Shown here: piece after piece, positions 26,137 to 35,601 of the stretch
Layout of the letters: the number at the start of each line of letters is the position of its first letter
Numbering within the stretch: the stretch's first letter is position 1
Assembly (NCBI RefSeq): GCF_947491795.1
Contig: NZ_CANLKW010000001.1
Span: 1,240,001 to 1,304,000 of the forward strand
Direction: 5' to 3'
Length of the DNA: 64,000 nt
Source: an uncultured Roseobacter sp.
Lineage (GTDB): Bacteria; Pseudomonadota; Alphaproteobacteria; Rhodobacterales; Rhodobacteraceae
Position numbers and translations under genes: made by a program
The notes under the pieces: model-generated
What the model was told of the DNA's origin: nothing
What the model saw: the letters and a program-made list of their open reading frames with translations, nothing else
The model's database searches: none

Positions 26137-26342
26137 CCGGATGGATCAGGAGGTAACGGGCCCGGGGTGATACGCGCCGGGCTGCTGGCAGGTGGCGCTG
26201 CGGCAGCTGGTGCCGGTTTTTCGCAGCTGCACGCGTCGAAAGCATATGGATCCTACGCGCCCGGGCGCGGGTACATTTTTGTTGCGGCGGATCACGGGAC
26301 GGCGTTAACTTTTCCGTACGACGTTTTCAGAAGGACCCGTTC

Positions 26343-26945
26343 GTGAAACCCATTACTTTCATTTTCTCCATATTTGCGGCCCTGGCGGCCCTGCCCGCCG
26401 CTGCGGGTACTGTGACACTCACCGTCTATGAGCGGGGCGACGATGTCGTCTTTTCCGCCGCAGGCATTCTGGATCTGAGCGATTTCACCATGGTGTCCGG
26501 CGCATCGTTCGGCACTGGTGTTGATGTGGCAGAAGGCCGTTTTGCCCTGGGCGGCGGTGGCACGGCGGATGTCTGGCGGTCCACCGCGTCCATTCCTCTG
26601 CCCGCCATCGGCACGGCCGGTATCATCGGGCCAGGGACAGGCAGCGCGGGTATTTTCGCCCTGACCGACCTCGGCGTCGATGACCTGGTCGATGTGGCCG
26701 TCGCCGCCGGTTTCACCAGTGGCGGCAGCGTGAGCGAAACGCTGGTGTTCGAGAACCAGACATTCGGCAGTCTCGGGATTTTTGCGTCTGTCAGTGCGGA
26801 TGTCATGCTGACCGCATCGCAGACCTACTCCCTGCGTGTCGGCAATCAGTTCGCGCCAGCGGTTGTGCCGCTGCCCGCAGGCGGGCTGCTGCTGCTCACA
26901 GGGGCCGGTGCGCTGGTCGCAGCACGGCGGCGCAAAACCACCTGA
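26343..26945 (+). CDS. Exported protein with VPLPA-type C-terminal sorting signal (1)
   Basis: 200 residues from a GTG start preceded by AAGGA. Signal peptide at about 1-21 (cleavage after AAA), a Gly/Ala/Val-rich beta-type body, and a C-terminal tripartite signal: VPLPAGG, a hydrophobic helix (LLLLTGAGALVAA) and a terminal RRRK cluster. This is the VPLPA-CTERM arrangement recognised by an exosortase-like system in Rhodobacterales, predicting export and surface or biofilm-matrix processing. No sortase gene is in the window. Convergent with ileS. Confidence 0.82.
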   Translation: MKPITFIFSIFAALAALPAAAGTVTLTVYERGDDVVFSAAGILDLSDFTMVSGASFGTGVDVAEGRFALGGGGTADVWRSTASIPLPAIGTAGIIGPGTGSAGIFALTDLGVDDLVDVAVAAGFTSGGSVSETLVFENQTFGSLGIFASVSADVMLTASQTYSLRVGNQFAPAVVPLPAGGLLLLTGAGALVAARRRKTT

Positions 26946-26954
26946 AGAGATGCA

Positions 26955-26984
26955 CAGACGGCACCGCACCCGCAGTGCCGTCTG
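26955..26984. terminator. Convergent hairpin between VPLPA gene 1 and ileS
   Basis: Perfect 10-bp stem CAGACGGCAC / GTGCCGTCTG with a 10-nt loop in the 46-bp convergent gap. It has no T run in either direction, so it may act as a 3' stability or Rho-assisted structure. Confidence 0.6.
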
Positions 26985-26991
26985 ACCGCGA

Positions 26992-29970
26992 TCAGCCTGC
27001 CGCCGTCACGGCCGCATTGCAGCGTTTACACACACCCTTGTGCTTCTGACGGCCCACTTCCGGCAGCACTTTCCAGCAGCGTTCGCATTTTTTGCCCTTG
27101 GCTTTGGCGAATTTCACGCCGATGCCGGCCACTTCCGGCAGGGTAAAGGCATCCTCCGGGGCCTTGCGGGCGCTGATTTTGATCTGCGAGGTGATGCAGA
27201 TATCCTCAAAGGGCAGCTTTTTCAGGGCCGCGCGCAACGCCTTGTCCGCGACATGCACAACCGGTGCTGCCTCCAGCGATGCGCCGATCACCTTGTTGGT
27301 ACGCTCGATCTCAAGCGCTGCGGTCACAACACGGCGCGCGGCACGGATGCCCGCCCATTTCTGCGCCAGATCCGCGTTCAGCCAGCTGTCGGGCGTCTCC
27401 GGGAAATCCACCAGGTGGACCGAGCTGTCGGCACCCGGGAAACGCTCCAGCCAGACCTCTTCCATGGTAAAGACCAGAATCGGTGCCAGCCAGGTCGTCA
27501 GCCGCTGATAGAGAATATCGAGCACAGTACGCGCCGCGCGCCGCTGTTCGGTATCCCCGTCGCAATAGAGCGCGTCCTTGCGGATATCAAAGTAGAAAGC
27601 CGACAGATCCACCGTGGCAAAGGTAAAGACCGCCTGCCAGACCCCCTGGAAATCAAAACGCGCATAGCCTTCGCGCACAGATGTATCCAGCTCGGCCACA
27701 CGGTGCAGCACCCATTGTTCCAGCTCCGGCATGTCAGCAGGCTCAACCCGGTCCGCTTCAGAGAAATCCGTGAGCGAGCCCAGCATATAGCGCATGGTGT
27801 TGCGCAGACGGCGATAGCTGTCCGCCACACCTTTCAGGATTTCCGGCCCGATGCGCTGGTCCAGCGTATAATCCGTCTGGGCCACCCAGAGCCGCAGAAT
27901 ATCCGCGCCATACTGCTGCACGACCTTTTCCGGCACGATGGTGTTGCCGATGGACTTGGACATTTTAAAGCCCTTTTCGTCCAGCGTCATGCCATGCGTG
28001 ATCACATTGCGATACGGCGCCCGGCCGGTGGTGCCCACCGACTGCAACAAAGAGGAATGGAACCAGCCGCGGTGCTGGTCGGTGCCTTCCATGTAAACAT
28101 CGGCGATACCGTCGGCGCTGCCGTCGGCGCGGTCGCGCAGGGTAAAGGCGTGGGTGGAGCCTGAATCGAACCACACATCCAGAATATCCGTGACCTGGGT
28201 ATACTCCTCCGGGTTCACGATACCGCCCAGAAAACGCTCTTTGGCGCCCTCTTCATACCAGGCATCCGCGCCCTCGGCCTCAAAGGCCTCTGTGATACGC
28301 GCATTCACCGCGTCATTGCGCAGCAGATAGTCCGGGTCATCATAGCCCGCGCCGTTTCTGGTAAAGCAGGTGAGCGGCACACCCCAGGCGCGCTGACGGC
28401 TGAGCACCCAGTCGGGCCGCGCCTCCATCATCGAATGCAGGCGGTTGCGCCCGGAGCGGGGCGTCCAGCTGACGTTGTCAATCTCGGTCAGCGCGCGTTC
28501 GCGGATCGTTTTGCCAAAGGTGTCCTGGCCGTCGCCCACCGGTTTGTCGATGGCGGCAAACCACTGGGGCCGGTTCAGACGGATGATCGGGGCCTTGGAG
28601 CGCCAGGAATGGGCGTCCGAAATGGTGATCCGTTTCATCGCAATCAGCGCACCGGGCTCTTTGAGCTTGTCGATCACCGCCTTGCTGGCGCCGCCCGGTT
28701 TGCCATTGGGGCGGATGACCTGCTCGCCTGCGAAAAACGGCAGATCTGCGCGAAACGCGCTGTCGTCGGTGATGTTATAGGTCATCGGCAGCCCGTGCCT
28801 GACCCCGATGGCATAGTCGTCATCCCCGTGGCTGGGGGCCGTATGCACAAAGCCGGTGCCCGCATCCTGGGTTACATGGTCACCCGCCAGCAGGGGCACG
28901 TCAAAATCCCACTCTGCCGCCGCACCGTCCAGCCCGCGCAGCGGATGGGCACAGATCATGCCGGACAACTCCTCCACAGAGACATCCGCCAGACGGCGCA
29001 CCATGCCTTCCCCGCCCAGACGGGCCTGGGCAAAGATCTCTTCTGCCAGCGCATCAGCGACGATGACTTTCTCGCCGATCGTCGCCCAGCACTCTTCGGG
29101 GCGGCCAATGACTTCGTACAGCCCATAGGAAATGCCCGGCCCGTAACAGATCGCCCGGTTCTGCGGGATGGTCCAGGGCGTGGTGGTCCAGATCAGCACG
29201 CTGGTATTGCGAAAGCCCAGCAGGCGCTCAGCGGCGGTCTTCTGCGCCTTTTGCGCGTCCTCTCCGTCTGCGGACACGGTGCCCTCAAAGCGCACCACCG
29301 GAAAGCGGACCCAGATCGCATCGGTCTTGCGGTCGTGGTATTCGACCTCCGCCTCGGCCAGGGCGGTTTTCTCCACTGGCGACCACATCACAGGCTTGGA
29401 ACCCTGATAGAGCGTGCCGTTCATCAGGAATTTCATGAATTCCTCGGCAATCACCCGCTCGGCATGAAAATCCATCGTCAGGTAAGGATCGGCCCAGTTG
29501 CCAGTGATCCCCAGACGTTTGAACTCGTCGCGCTGGATATCGACCCAGCCGGCCGCAAACTTCCGGCACTCGGCGCGGAAATCATTGATCGGCACCTCGT
29601 CCTTGTTTTTGCCCTTCTGGCGGTACTGTTCCTCGATCTTCCATTCGATGGGCAGGCCGTGACAGTCCCAGCCCGGAATATAGCGCGCATCAAACCCCAT
29701 CATCTGATGACTGCGCACAATGATGTCCTTGATCGTTTTGTTCAGCGCATGCCCGATGTGCAGATGCCCGTTGGCATAGGGCGGCCCGTCGTGCAGCGTA
29801 AAGGGCGCACGCCCCTCTTTTTCACGCAGCCGATCATAGACACCGATCTCTGCCCAGCGCGCCAGCCAGGACGGCTCGCGTTTGGGCAGACCTGCCCGCA
29901 TGGGGAAATCGGTCTTTGGCAGATTGAGGGTGGATTTATAGTCTGGGGCTTCGGCTTTGTCGGCGCACAT
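26992..29970 (-). CDS. ileS: Isoleucyl-tRNA synthetase
   Basis: Class I aminoacyl-tRNA synthetase charging tRNA-Ile. 992 residues. The HIGH motif is in YANGHLHIGHALNK (about 65-78), KMSKS in FKMSKSIGNTIVPEK, an editing CP1 insertion lies between, and a C-terminal zinc finger shows CERCWKVLPEVG and CKRCNAAV. Length matches bacterial-type IleRS. Upstream 237 bp contain a repeat but no recognisable leader peptide or T-box. Confidence 0.98.
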   Translation of the reverse strand: MCADKAEAPDYKSTLNLPKTDFPMRAGLPKREPSWLARWAEIGVYDRLREKEGRAPFTLHDGPPYANGHLHIGHALNKTIKDIIVRSHQMMGFDARYIPGWDCHGLPIEWKIEEQYRQKGKNKDEVPINDFRAECRKFAAGWVDIQRDEFKRLGITGNWADPYLTMDFHAERVIAEEFMKFLMNGTLYQGSKPVMWSPVEKTALAEAEVEYHDRKTDAIWVRFPVVRFEGTVSADGEDAQKAQKTAAERLLGFRNTSVLIWTTTPWTIPQNRAICYGPGISYGLYEVIGRPEECWATIGEKVIVADALAEEIFAQARLGGEGMVRRLADVSVEELSGMICAHPLRGLDGAAAEWDFDVPLLAGDHVTQDAGTGFVHTAPSHGDDDYAIGVRHGLPMTYNITDDSAFRADLPFFAGEQVIRPNGKPGGASKAVIDKLKEPGALIAMKRITISDAHSWRSKAPIIRLNRPQWFAAIDKPVGDGQDTFGKTIRERALTEIDNVSWTPRSGRNRLHSMMEARPDWVLSRQRAWGVPLTCFTRNGAGYDDPDYLLRNDAVNARITEAFEAEGADAWYEEGAKERFLGGIVNPEEYTQVTDILDVWFDSGSTHAFTLRDRADGSADGIADVYMEGTDQHRGWFHSSLLQSVGTTGRAPYRNVITHGMTLDEKGFKMSKSIGNTIVPEKVVQQYGADILRLWVAQTDYTLDQRIGPEILKGVADSYRRLRNTMRYMLGSLTDFSEADRVEPADMPELEQWVLHRVAELDTSVREGYARFDFQGVWQAVFTFATVDLSAFYFDIRKDALYCDGDTEQRRAARTVLDILYQRLTTWLAPILVFTMEEVWLERFPGADSSVHLVDFPETPDSWLNADLAQKWAGIRAARRVVTAALEIERTNKVIGASLEAAPVVHVADKALRAALKKLPFEDICITSQIKISARKAPEDAFTLPEVAGIGVKFAKAKGKKCERCWKVLPEVGRQKHKGVCKRCNAAVTAAG

Positions 29971-30150
29971 TGCGGGCGTCCTTCGGATGGGGGGAGTTCA
30001 CGGAAATGATGCAGGTCGGTGCGAGCATCTCAGCACCCTTGCCCGGCGTCTCATCAGGTCAGAGCGCCGGGGATATAATTCGTATCGTGATCACGCAGGC
30101 CTGCATCATGAGCGCCTTATACGCAGCCCCCCCCGCGCGGGCAAGGCCCT

Positions 30151-30207
30151 CTTCTCCGGCTTAAAATATCCCGGGGGAGGTGCGCAGGCACCGGGGGCAG
30201 AGCCCCC
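30151..30207 (-). repeat. Dispersed 3'-adjacent repeat, diverged copy C with hairpins
   Basis: Starts immediately after the stop at 30208 on the minus strand. It has two small hairpins (GGGGGC-TCT-GCCCCC and GGTGC-CTGC-GCACC), then CTCCCCCGGGATATTTT and GCCGGAGAAGAG, resembling copies A and B. The rest of the 237-bp ileS upstream gap (29971-30150) shows nothing else I can name. Confidence 0.65.
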
Positions 30208-31824
30208 TCACCCGTTCACATGAGACCAGACAGATGACATCACAACCGAGCCCTCTCCCACCGCGGAGGCGACACGTTTGACCGATCCCGCGCGCACGTC
30301 ACCCACCGCAAAGACGCCGTGACAGGAGGTTTCATACTGCGAGCGGCCGCCACAGGCCGCACCGGTGCAGACAAAGCCCTGGGCATCCAGCGTGATCAGC
30401 CCCGACAGCCAGTCCGTGTTGGGGGCCGCCCCCACCATCACGAAAAGCGAGGATGTGGGCAGGTCCCAGTCCTGCCCCGAGGCGCGGTCGCGGATGGTCA
30501 CACACTCCAGCCGCGCCTCCCCGTGCAGCTTTGTGACCTCCGTGCGGGTGTGGATCGTGATGCGCGGGTGTGTCTCAAGCCGCTGCAGCAGATAGTCCGA
30601 CATCGAGCTCGCCAGCCCGGTGCCGCGCACCAGCACATGCACATGCCGTGTGGTACGCGCCAGAAACATTGCCGCCTGGCCTGCAGAGTTGCCCCCGCCG
30701 ATCACCGCTACCTCGCTGTCGCGGCACCAGCGCGCCTCTGTTTCGGTGGCCGCATAATAGACGCCTGCGTTCTCCAGCTGCTCCAGCCCGTCCAGCGGCA
30801 TGCGGCGGTACTGAACGCCTGTGGCCACCACCAGTGCCTTGGCAGTAACGTCCTGACCGTCATCCAGCGTGACGTGAAAATACTTCTCTGCGCACTGGCG
30901 CAGGGCCTCAACCCGGCGCGGCACGGAAAAACGGGTGCCGAATTTCATGGCCTGGACCTCGCCCCGCCCGACCAGATCGCCCCCCGAAATGCCGGTGGGA
31001 AAGCCCATATAGTTCTCGATCCGGCTGGAGGTCCCCGCCTGCCCGCCGATGGCCAGATCTTCCAGCACCAGGGCGCTCAGCCCCTCGGCACCCGCATAGA
31101 CGGCGGCGGCGACACCTGCCGGGCCGCCCCCGACAATCAGCACATCAAAGGTGCCGGCATCCCCCAGCTTAAGGTCCAGACCCAGCGCCTCTGCCACCGC
31201 GCGGGGGGTGGGCGGGTCGATCTTGCGCTCTTTGCCAAAAATCACGCCGGGATGGGCGCGGTCGATGCCGCATTGCGCCGCCAGTGCCCGCGCTTCATCG
31301 GAATCGGCGGCGATCTCGCGGTAGGGGATACGGTTACGGGCGGCAAAACCCGCGACCTGGCGGATGTCGCGGCTGATCTCCGGTCCGATCAGGGTCAGCG
31401 CGCCGTCGGACTCGCGCAGTGCACGCTGCCTGCGGGCGGCCAGGACCGTGACGATGATATCGCTCATCTCAGGCACGTCAGACATCAGCCGCAGCATCGC
31501 ATCGCGCGGCACACAAAGGAGCTGACTGTCCACAACGGCCCGCGCACCGGCCAGTGACACCCCGCCGGACAAAAACTGCAGATCACCGAAAAACTGCTCG
31601 GGGCCCAGGGTCGCGTTGCCCATGCGTTCCATCGTGCGCGGGTCAACGGCCTCGACCTCTCCGGCCAGCACATAGTGGAAAAGATCCGTCGGCTGACCCG
31701 GTTCCTGCACCATCTCGCCTGCCGCGAAATCCACCTCGCGCCCGGCCCGGCGCATTAATGCCACGTGGCTTTTGTCCAGTGGCGTCCGCACCATCGTCGC
31801 CAGATCGGCGGCAAAACTCTCCAT
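30208..31824 (-). CDS. cNMP-binding domain fused to thioredoxin reductase-like FAD oxidoreductase
   Basis: 538 residues in three parts. Residues 1-130 resemble a cyclic-nucleotide-binding domain (HYVLAGEVEAVD, LGPEQFFGDLQFLSGG). Residues about 140-205 look like a thioredoxin fold without active-site cysteines (IPYREIAADSDEARALAAQC). From about 225 it is a thioredoxin reductase-type flavoprotein with FAD motif GGGPAG (232-237) and NADPH motif GGGNSAG (376-382). The redox CxxC expected near 357 is replaced by YYAATETEARWC, so it cannot be an ordinary thioredoxin reductase. It starts 36 bp from the ycjF stop on the same strand. Confidence 0.88.
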   Translation of the reverse strand: MESFAADLATMVRTPLDKSHVALMRRAGREVDFAAGEMVQEPGQPTDLFHYVLAGEVEAVDPRTMERMGNATLGPEQFFGDLQFLSGGVSLAGARAVVDSQLLCVPRDAMLRLMSDVPEMSDIIVTVLAARRQRALRESDGALTLIGPEISRDIRQVAGFAARNRIPYREIAADSDEARALAAQCGIDRAHPGVIFGKERKIDPPTPRAVAEALGLDLKLGDAGTFDVLIVGGGPAGVAAAVYAGAEGLSALVLEDLAIGGQAGTSSRIENYMGFPTGISGGDLVGRGEVQAMKFGTRFSVPRRVEALRQCAEKYFHVTLDDGQDVTAKALVVATGVQYRRMPLDGLEQLENAGVYYAATETEARWCRDSEVAVIGGGNSAGQAAMFLARTTRHVHVLVRGTGLASSMSDYLLQRLETHPRITIHTRTEVTKLHGEARLECVTIRDRASGQDWDLPTSSLFVMVGAAPNTDWLSGLITLDAQGFVCTGAACGGRSQYETSCHGVFAVGDVRAGSVKRVASAVGEGSVVMSSVWSHVNG

Positions 31825-31860
31825 GGGGTCACTCCCTGCCCGGTGGGCCGGAGCATCTGG

Positions 31861-32859
31861 TCAGCTTTTCGTTCCGCCAAACAGTCCGCTCAGGCTGCTT
31901 CTGATGATATCGCGCACTTTTGGCCGTTTTCCAGTGGCAAAAGGCAATGGGCGGCAGACCTCCATCGCGGCGACACCCACACGCGCCGTCAGCGCACCGT
32001 TGACCACGCCCTCGCCAAAGCGGCGCGAGAGCCGCCCCAGCAAAGACCCACCCAGAACACTTTCGAGCATGTCGTCGCCCACGGCTACCGCGCCGGTGGC
32101 CACCAGATGCGCCGTCACCGCACGCGCCAGACGCAGGTTGCCCAGCAGACCCGCCCGGCCGCCATAGATCTGCGAAATCTGCCGGATCATGCGCAGATTG
32201 GCTGCCAGTGCGGCCACCACATCCGCCAGCGCCAGCGGGACAAGTGCTGTAACCGTTGCGACCTGGCGCGCGGCGGCCTCGACCTGGCGGGTGGCCAGGG
32301 CATCCAGCGGGCCAAGCAGTTCTGTCCCGGCAAGGGACAGCAGTGCGGGCGCATCCATCTGGTCCCCCTGCAGACCGGCAAAACGCTCGCGGCCCCAGCG
32401 GGTGTCCTCGCGCCCTTTGTAAAGTGCCGTGAGCTGCGCCGCGACAGCCCGCGCGGCTTTGAGATCCTGATCGGCCAGCGCGGTATCCGCCGCCTGCCTG
32501 ATCCCGTCGATTTTGCGCAGACGTCCGATGGCGGCGATCTCGCGCAGGATGACAAGCAACAGCACAGCCAGAAAGGCGCCCGTCAGACCGGCGAGCCCCC
32601 AGCCCAGCACCGCGTTGCGCGCGATCAGCGCGGTCACGACCTCCCATGCAGCCAGCGAGGCAAAGGCCCCGGTCAGCGCTGCGGCAAGCCCCAGAAACCA
32701 GCGCCCCAGACGCGAGGGCGGGCGGGCCGCGATCCGGGTGGCGGTCTGCATGGCCTGGCCACGGGGCAGCGTGCCGCCGAGGTCAGGAACCGGCGGCGCA
32801 TCGGCGACCGAGGGGCCAGCGTCTTCTTCGAGATCAATGAGAACCGGTCCGCGCGCCAT
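31861..32859 (-). CDS. ycjF: YcjF family (TIGR01620) membrane protein
   Basis: 332 residues from the ATG at 32859, which overlaps the GNAT stop as TGATG; an ATG at 32880 would overlap more and is less family-like. A Pro/Asp-rich N-terminus is followed by paired TM segments (about 72-95 and 97-125: FLGLAAALTGAFASLAAW, WGLAGLTGAFLAVLLLVIL), then a largely helical C-terminal domain (DUF697-like) with VATVTALVPLALADVVAALA. Usually found with YcjX; function in envelope stress is suspected but undefined. Confidence 0.88.
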   Translation of the reverse strand: MARGPVLIDLEEDAGPSVADAPPVPDLGGTLPRGQAMQTATRIAARPPSRLGRWFLGLAAALTGAFASLAAWEVVTALIARNAVLGWGLAGLTGAFLAVLLLVILREIAAIGRLRKIDGIRQAADTALADQDLKAARAVAAQLTALYKGREDTRWGRERFAGLQGDQMDAPALLSLAGTELLGPLDALATRQVEAAARQVATVTALVPLALADVVAALAANLRMIRQISQIYGGRAGLLGNLRLARAVTAHLVATGAVAVGDDMLESVLGGSLLGRLSRRFGEGVVNGALTARVGVAAMEVCRPLPFATGKRPKVRDIIRSSLSGLFGGTKS

Positions 32860-33308
32860 CAGCGCCCGTCCCGCGTCCATTCAAACCGGATGTCCGGCAG
32901 GCCGGCGTCGTTTGTGCTGCCATCTGTGCGGTCTGTCTGGATAAATCCGCGCAGCCCGTAAAACCGTGTGGCCGATGAATTGGCCTCATAGCTCCACAGG
33001 CTGAGCGCGTCGCATTCCGCCTTGGCATTTTCGATCAGCGCGGTGCCCACACCGGCATCCTGGGCGTCGGGCAGCACGTAAAGCGCATGCACATCCGCTT
33101 CCCAGCGCGCGATAAAGCCGACAACGCGGCCATCGCGTTTGGCCACACGCACCCAGCCCGCCTCGATCATATCACCGGCATAGCGGATTTCCTCGGCTGC
33201 GGAATGCACGCGCGGCAGCCAGGGCATCTGGTCGTTGGTCTTCGACAGGATATTGCCGATGGCGCCTGCGTCGAGCAGCCGTGCGTCTGTGATCGTCAGC
33301 TCAGTCAT
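32859..33308 (-). CDS. GNAT family N-acetyltransferase
   Basis: 149 residues with the GNAT acyl-CoA fold. The P-loop-like motif A is seen in VHALYVLPDAQDAGVGTALIENAKA (about 73-97), and a C-terminal LWSYEANSSATRFYGLRGF is typical. Acceptor substrate unknown. It is inserted between ycjX (ATGA overlap at its start) and ycjF (TGATG overlap at its stop), so the three are translated as one unit; whether it modifies YcjX or YcjF is open. Confidence 0.9.
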   Translation of the reverse strand: MTELTITDARLLDAGAIGNILSKTNDQMPWLPRVHSAAEEIRYAGDMIEAGWVRVAKRDGRVVGFIARWEADVHALYVLPDAQDAGVGTALIENAKAECDALSLWSYEANSSATRFYGLRGFIQTDRTDGSTNDAGLPDIRFEWTRDGR

Positions 33309-34720
33309 AGCCTATCCCCTAAAAGGAATTGGGCGGCGTGATCAAGCCGGATATGCGGCGGACCACCGGCAGAGCGCAAAGTTAGTGGCTGGGGTGCGAA
33401 ATTCATCACACGATAGTCCTGATCGAGCCACTTTTCCGCACCTTCCCGGGCAGGCGTTAACAATTGGCCAGGATCTTCTGGCAGCGCGCCGGGGTAGAAA
33501 GCGGCCTGTTTGCCGCTCTCCAGCAACCGTCCGCGCACCACGTCCATGGTTTCGCCCTGGTGGGTCAGCGTCTCTTCGGTGGTGGCGCGCAGGGCGGCGA
33601 TGGCCAGGGCTGACGTTTTTGCACCGGCAAAGGCGGCGCGGTCAGAGGCACCGCGCACCAGTGCTTCCATGATCGCGGTCAGCCGCGCATGCTGGCTGTG
33701 GTGCAGATGGTCCGCCTTGGTCGCGGCAAAGAGGATTTTCTCGACCCGGCGGCCCTGAAACAGCCGCGTCAGAAACGCGTTCTGCCCGGGCCGGAACGCC
33801 GCCAGGATATCGGCCATCGCACCGCGCATATCCTCCACCGCGCGCGGCCCGCGATGAATGGCCCCCAGCGCGTCCACCAGCACCACCTGGCGGTCGATGC
33901 GCGCGAAATGGTCCTGGAAAAACGGGCGCACAACAGATTTTTTATAGGCCTCAAAGCGCCGGGTCATTTCCCGCAGAAGCGAGCCGCGCGGGCCTGCACC
34001 CTCGCCCGGCAGCGGCGCAAATGTCAGCACCGGCGAGCCCGCCAGATCCCCCGGCAGCAAAAACCGCCCGGGCGTGCAGTCATAATACCCGGCGTCGCGC
34101 GCAGCCGTCAGATAGGCGGTGAACCCGGCGGCCAGCGCCTGGGCCTGCGTCTCTTCCAGCGGGGCGCTGGGATCGGTGGCCGCCACCAGCCCGTGCCAGG
34201 CGCGGGCCTCCGCGCGGTCGGCTGTGCGCGCCAGCACCTCTGCCGACCACTGTGCATAGGTTTTGTCCAGCAGGGCCAGATCCAGCAGCCATTCGCCGGG
34301 ATAGTCCACAATATCAAGGTGAATGGTCTTTGGCCCCTGCAACCCCGACAGCAGCCCCCCCCGGCGCACGCGCAGTGACAGGCGCAACTCTGACACAGCG
34401 CGGGTGCTGTCCGGCCAGCGCGGCGTCTGTGCTGTCAGATTGCCCAGATGGCTTTCGTATTCAAAGCGCGGGACGGTATCGTCGGGCTGCGGCTGCAGAA
34501 AGGCGGCCTCGATGCGCCCTTCGCTTTCGGCCACCAGATGCGGCATGCGCCCGCGGTCCAGCAGGTTGGCGACCAGCGAGGTGATGAACACCGTCTTGCC
34601 CGCCCGGGCAAGGCCTGTCACGCCAATGCGGATCACCGGCTCGAACAGCGTTTCGCTGACCGTGTCCTGCACCGTTTCCACCTGACGCAGCACCGTATCG
34701 GCGATTGTGGAAATGACCAA
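33305..34720 (-). CDS. ycjX: YcjX family (DUF463) P-loop protein
   Basis: 471 residues, predicted nucleotide-binding protein of the YcjX family. The P-loop is GLARAGKTVF (about 36-45). Other conserved segments are DIVDYPGEWLLDLALL (G3-like DxxG region) and RQVVLVDALGAIHRGPRAVED. In gammaproteobacteria YcjX and YcjF are cotranscribed and associated with stress responses. First gene of the ycjX-GNAT-ycjF run; divergent from truA. Confidence 0.92.
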   Translation of the reverse strand: MVISTIADTVLRQVETVQDTVSETLFEPVIRIGVTGLARAGKTVFITSLVANLLDRGRMPHLVAESEGRIEAAFLQPQPDDTVPRFEYESHLGNLTAQTPRWPDSTRAVSELRLSLRVRRGGLLSGLQGPKTIHLDIVDYPGEWLLDLALLDKTYAQWSAEVLARTADRAEARAWHGLVAATDPSAPLEETQAQALAAGFTAYLTAARDAGYYDCTPGRFLLPGDLAGSPVLTFAPLPGEGAGPRGSLLREMTRRFEAYKKSVVRPFFQDHFARIDRQVVLVDALGAIHRGPRAVEDMRGAMADILAAFRPGQNAFLTRLFQGRRVEKILFAATKADHLHHSQHARLTAIMEALVRGASDRAAFAGAKTSALAIAALRATTEETLTHQGETMDVVRGRLLESGKQAAFYPGALPEDPGQLLTPAREGAEKWLDQDYRVMNFAPQPLTLRSAGGPPHIRLDHAAQFLLGDRL

Positions 34721-34830
34721 AGTCTGACTGCCCCTGCTTTTTTACTGCCCCCTACATAGGACCGTGACCGCGCGCATGCCAGCCCGCAAAGCCATTTGAC
34801 GACGCGCACGCGGCGCGCTAGGGCCAGCCT

Positions 34831-35601
34831 ATGCCCCGCTATGCACTGAAAATCGAATATCACGGCGCGCCCTTTGCCGGGTGGCAGCGGCAGAAAGGCC
34901 CCGCAACCGTTCAGGAAGCGGTGGAAACCGCGCTGGCGCGGCTGGAGCCCGGCCCCTTTACCATCGCAGCCGCAGGACGCACGGATGCGGGTGTTCATGC
35001 GCTGGGACAGGTTGCGCATTGCGATATGGCAGGCACCTGGGAGCCGTTCCGCCTGTCAGAGGCGCTGAATTATCACCTCAAGCCCGCGCCTGTGGCCATT
35101 GTGAACTGTGCGCTGGTGGCAGAGGACTGGCACGCACGGTTTTCCGCGCTGGAACGGCAGTATCTTTTCCGCATTCTGACCCGGCGCGCACCCGCAACCC
35201 ACCAGGAGGGGCTGGTCTGGCAGGTGAAACAGGGGCTCGACATTGATGCGATGCGCGCAGCGGCGGCCCATTTGCTGGGCAAACACGACTTTACCACATT
35301 CCGCTCGACCATCTGCCAGGCAGAGAGCCCGGTAAAGACCCTGGACCGGCTGGAAGTTACACAAGTGCAGACCCCGCAGGGCACAGAGGTGCATTTCGAC
35401 GTGCGGGCGCGGTCTTTCCTGCACAATCAGGTGCGCAGTTTCGTGGGCTCGCTGGAGCGTGTCGGCAGCGGATCATGGACGCCCGGGGATATGGCAGAGG
35501 CCCTGGCAGCCCGGGACCGGGCCGCCTGTGGGCCGGTCTGCCCGCCGCAGGGGCTTTATCTGCGGCACGTGACATACCCGCAGGATCCTTTCGCGGGCTG
35601 A
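34831..35601 (+). CDS. truA: tRNA pseudouridine(38-40) synthase TruA
   Basis: Forms pseudouridine at positions 38-40 of tRNA anticodon stems. 256 residues. Catalytic Asp52 lies in [18 protein letters not shown], and other family segments are [27 protein letters not shown] and [17 protein letters not shown]. Full length. Its TGA abuts, without a spacer, the stop of the convergent DUF3726 gene (joint sequence TGATCA). Confidence 0.97.
   Translation: MPRYALKIEYHGAPFAGWQRQKGPATVQEAVETALARLEPGPFTIAAAGRTDAGVHALGQVAHCDMAGTWEPFRLSEALNYHLKPAPVAIVNCALVAEDWHARFSALERQYLFRILTRRAPATHQEGLVWQVKQGLDIDAMRAAAAHLLGKHDFTTFRSTICQAESPVKTLDRLEVTQVQTPQGTEVHFDVRARSFLHNQVRSFVGSLERVGSGSWTPGDMAEALAARDRAACGPVCPPQGLYLRHVTYPQDPFAG

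Noticed and set aside
28435..30009. 524-codon plus-strand frame opposite ileS
   Set aside because: Antisense to a complete isoleucyl-tRNA synthetase with all motifs.
29971..30150. T-box or leader peptide controlling ileS
   Set aside because: No T-box core, terminator/antiterminator pair or Ile-codon run could be found.
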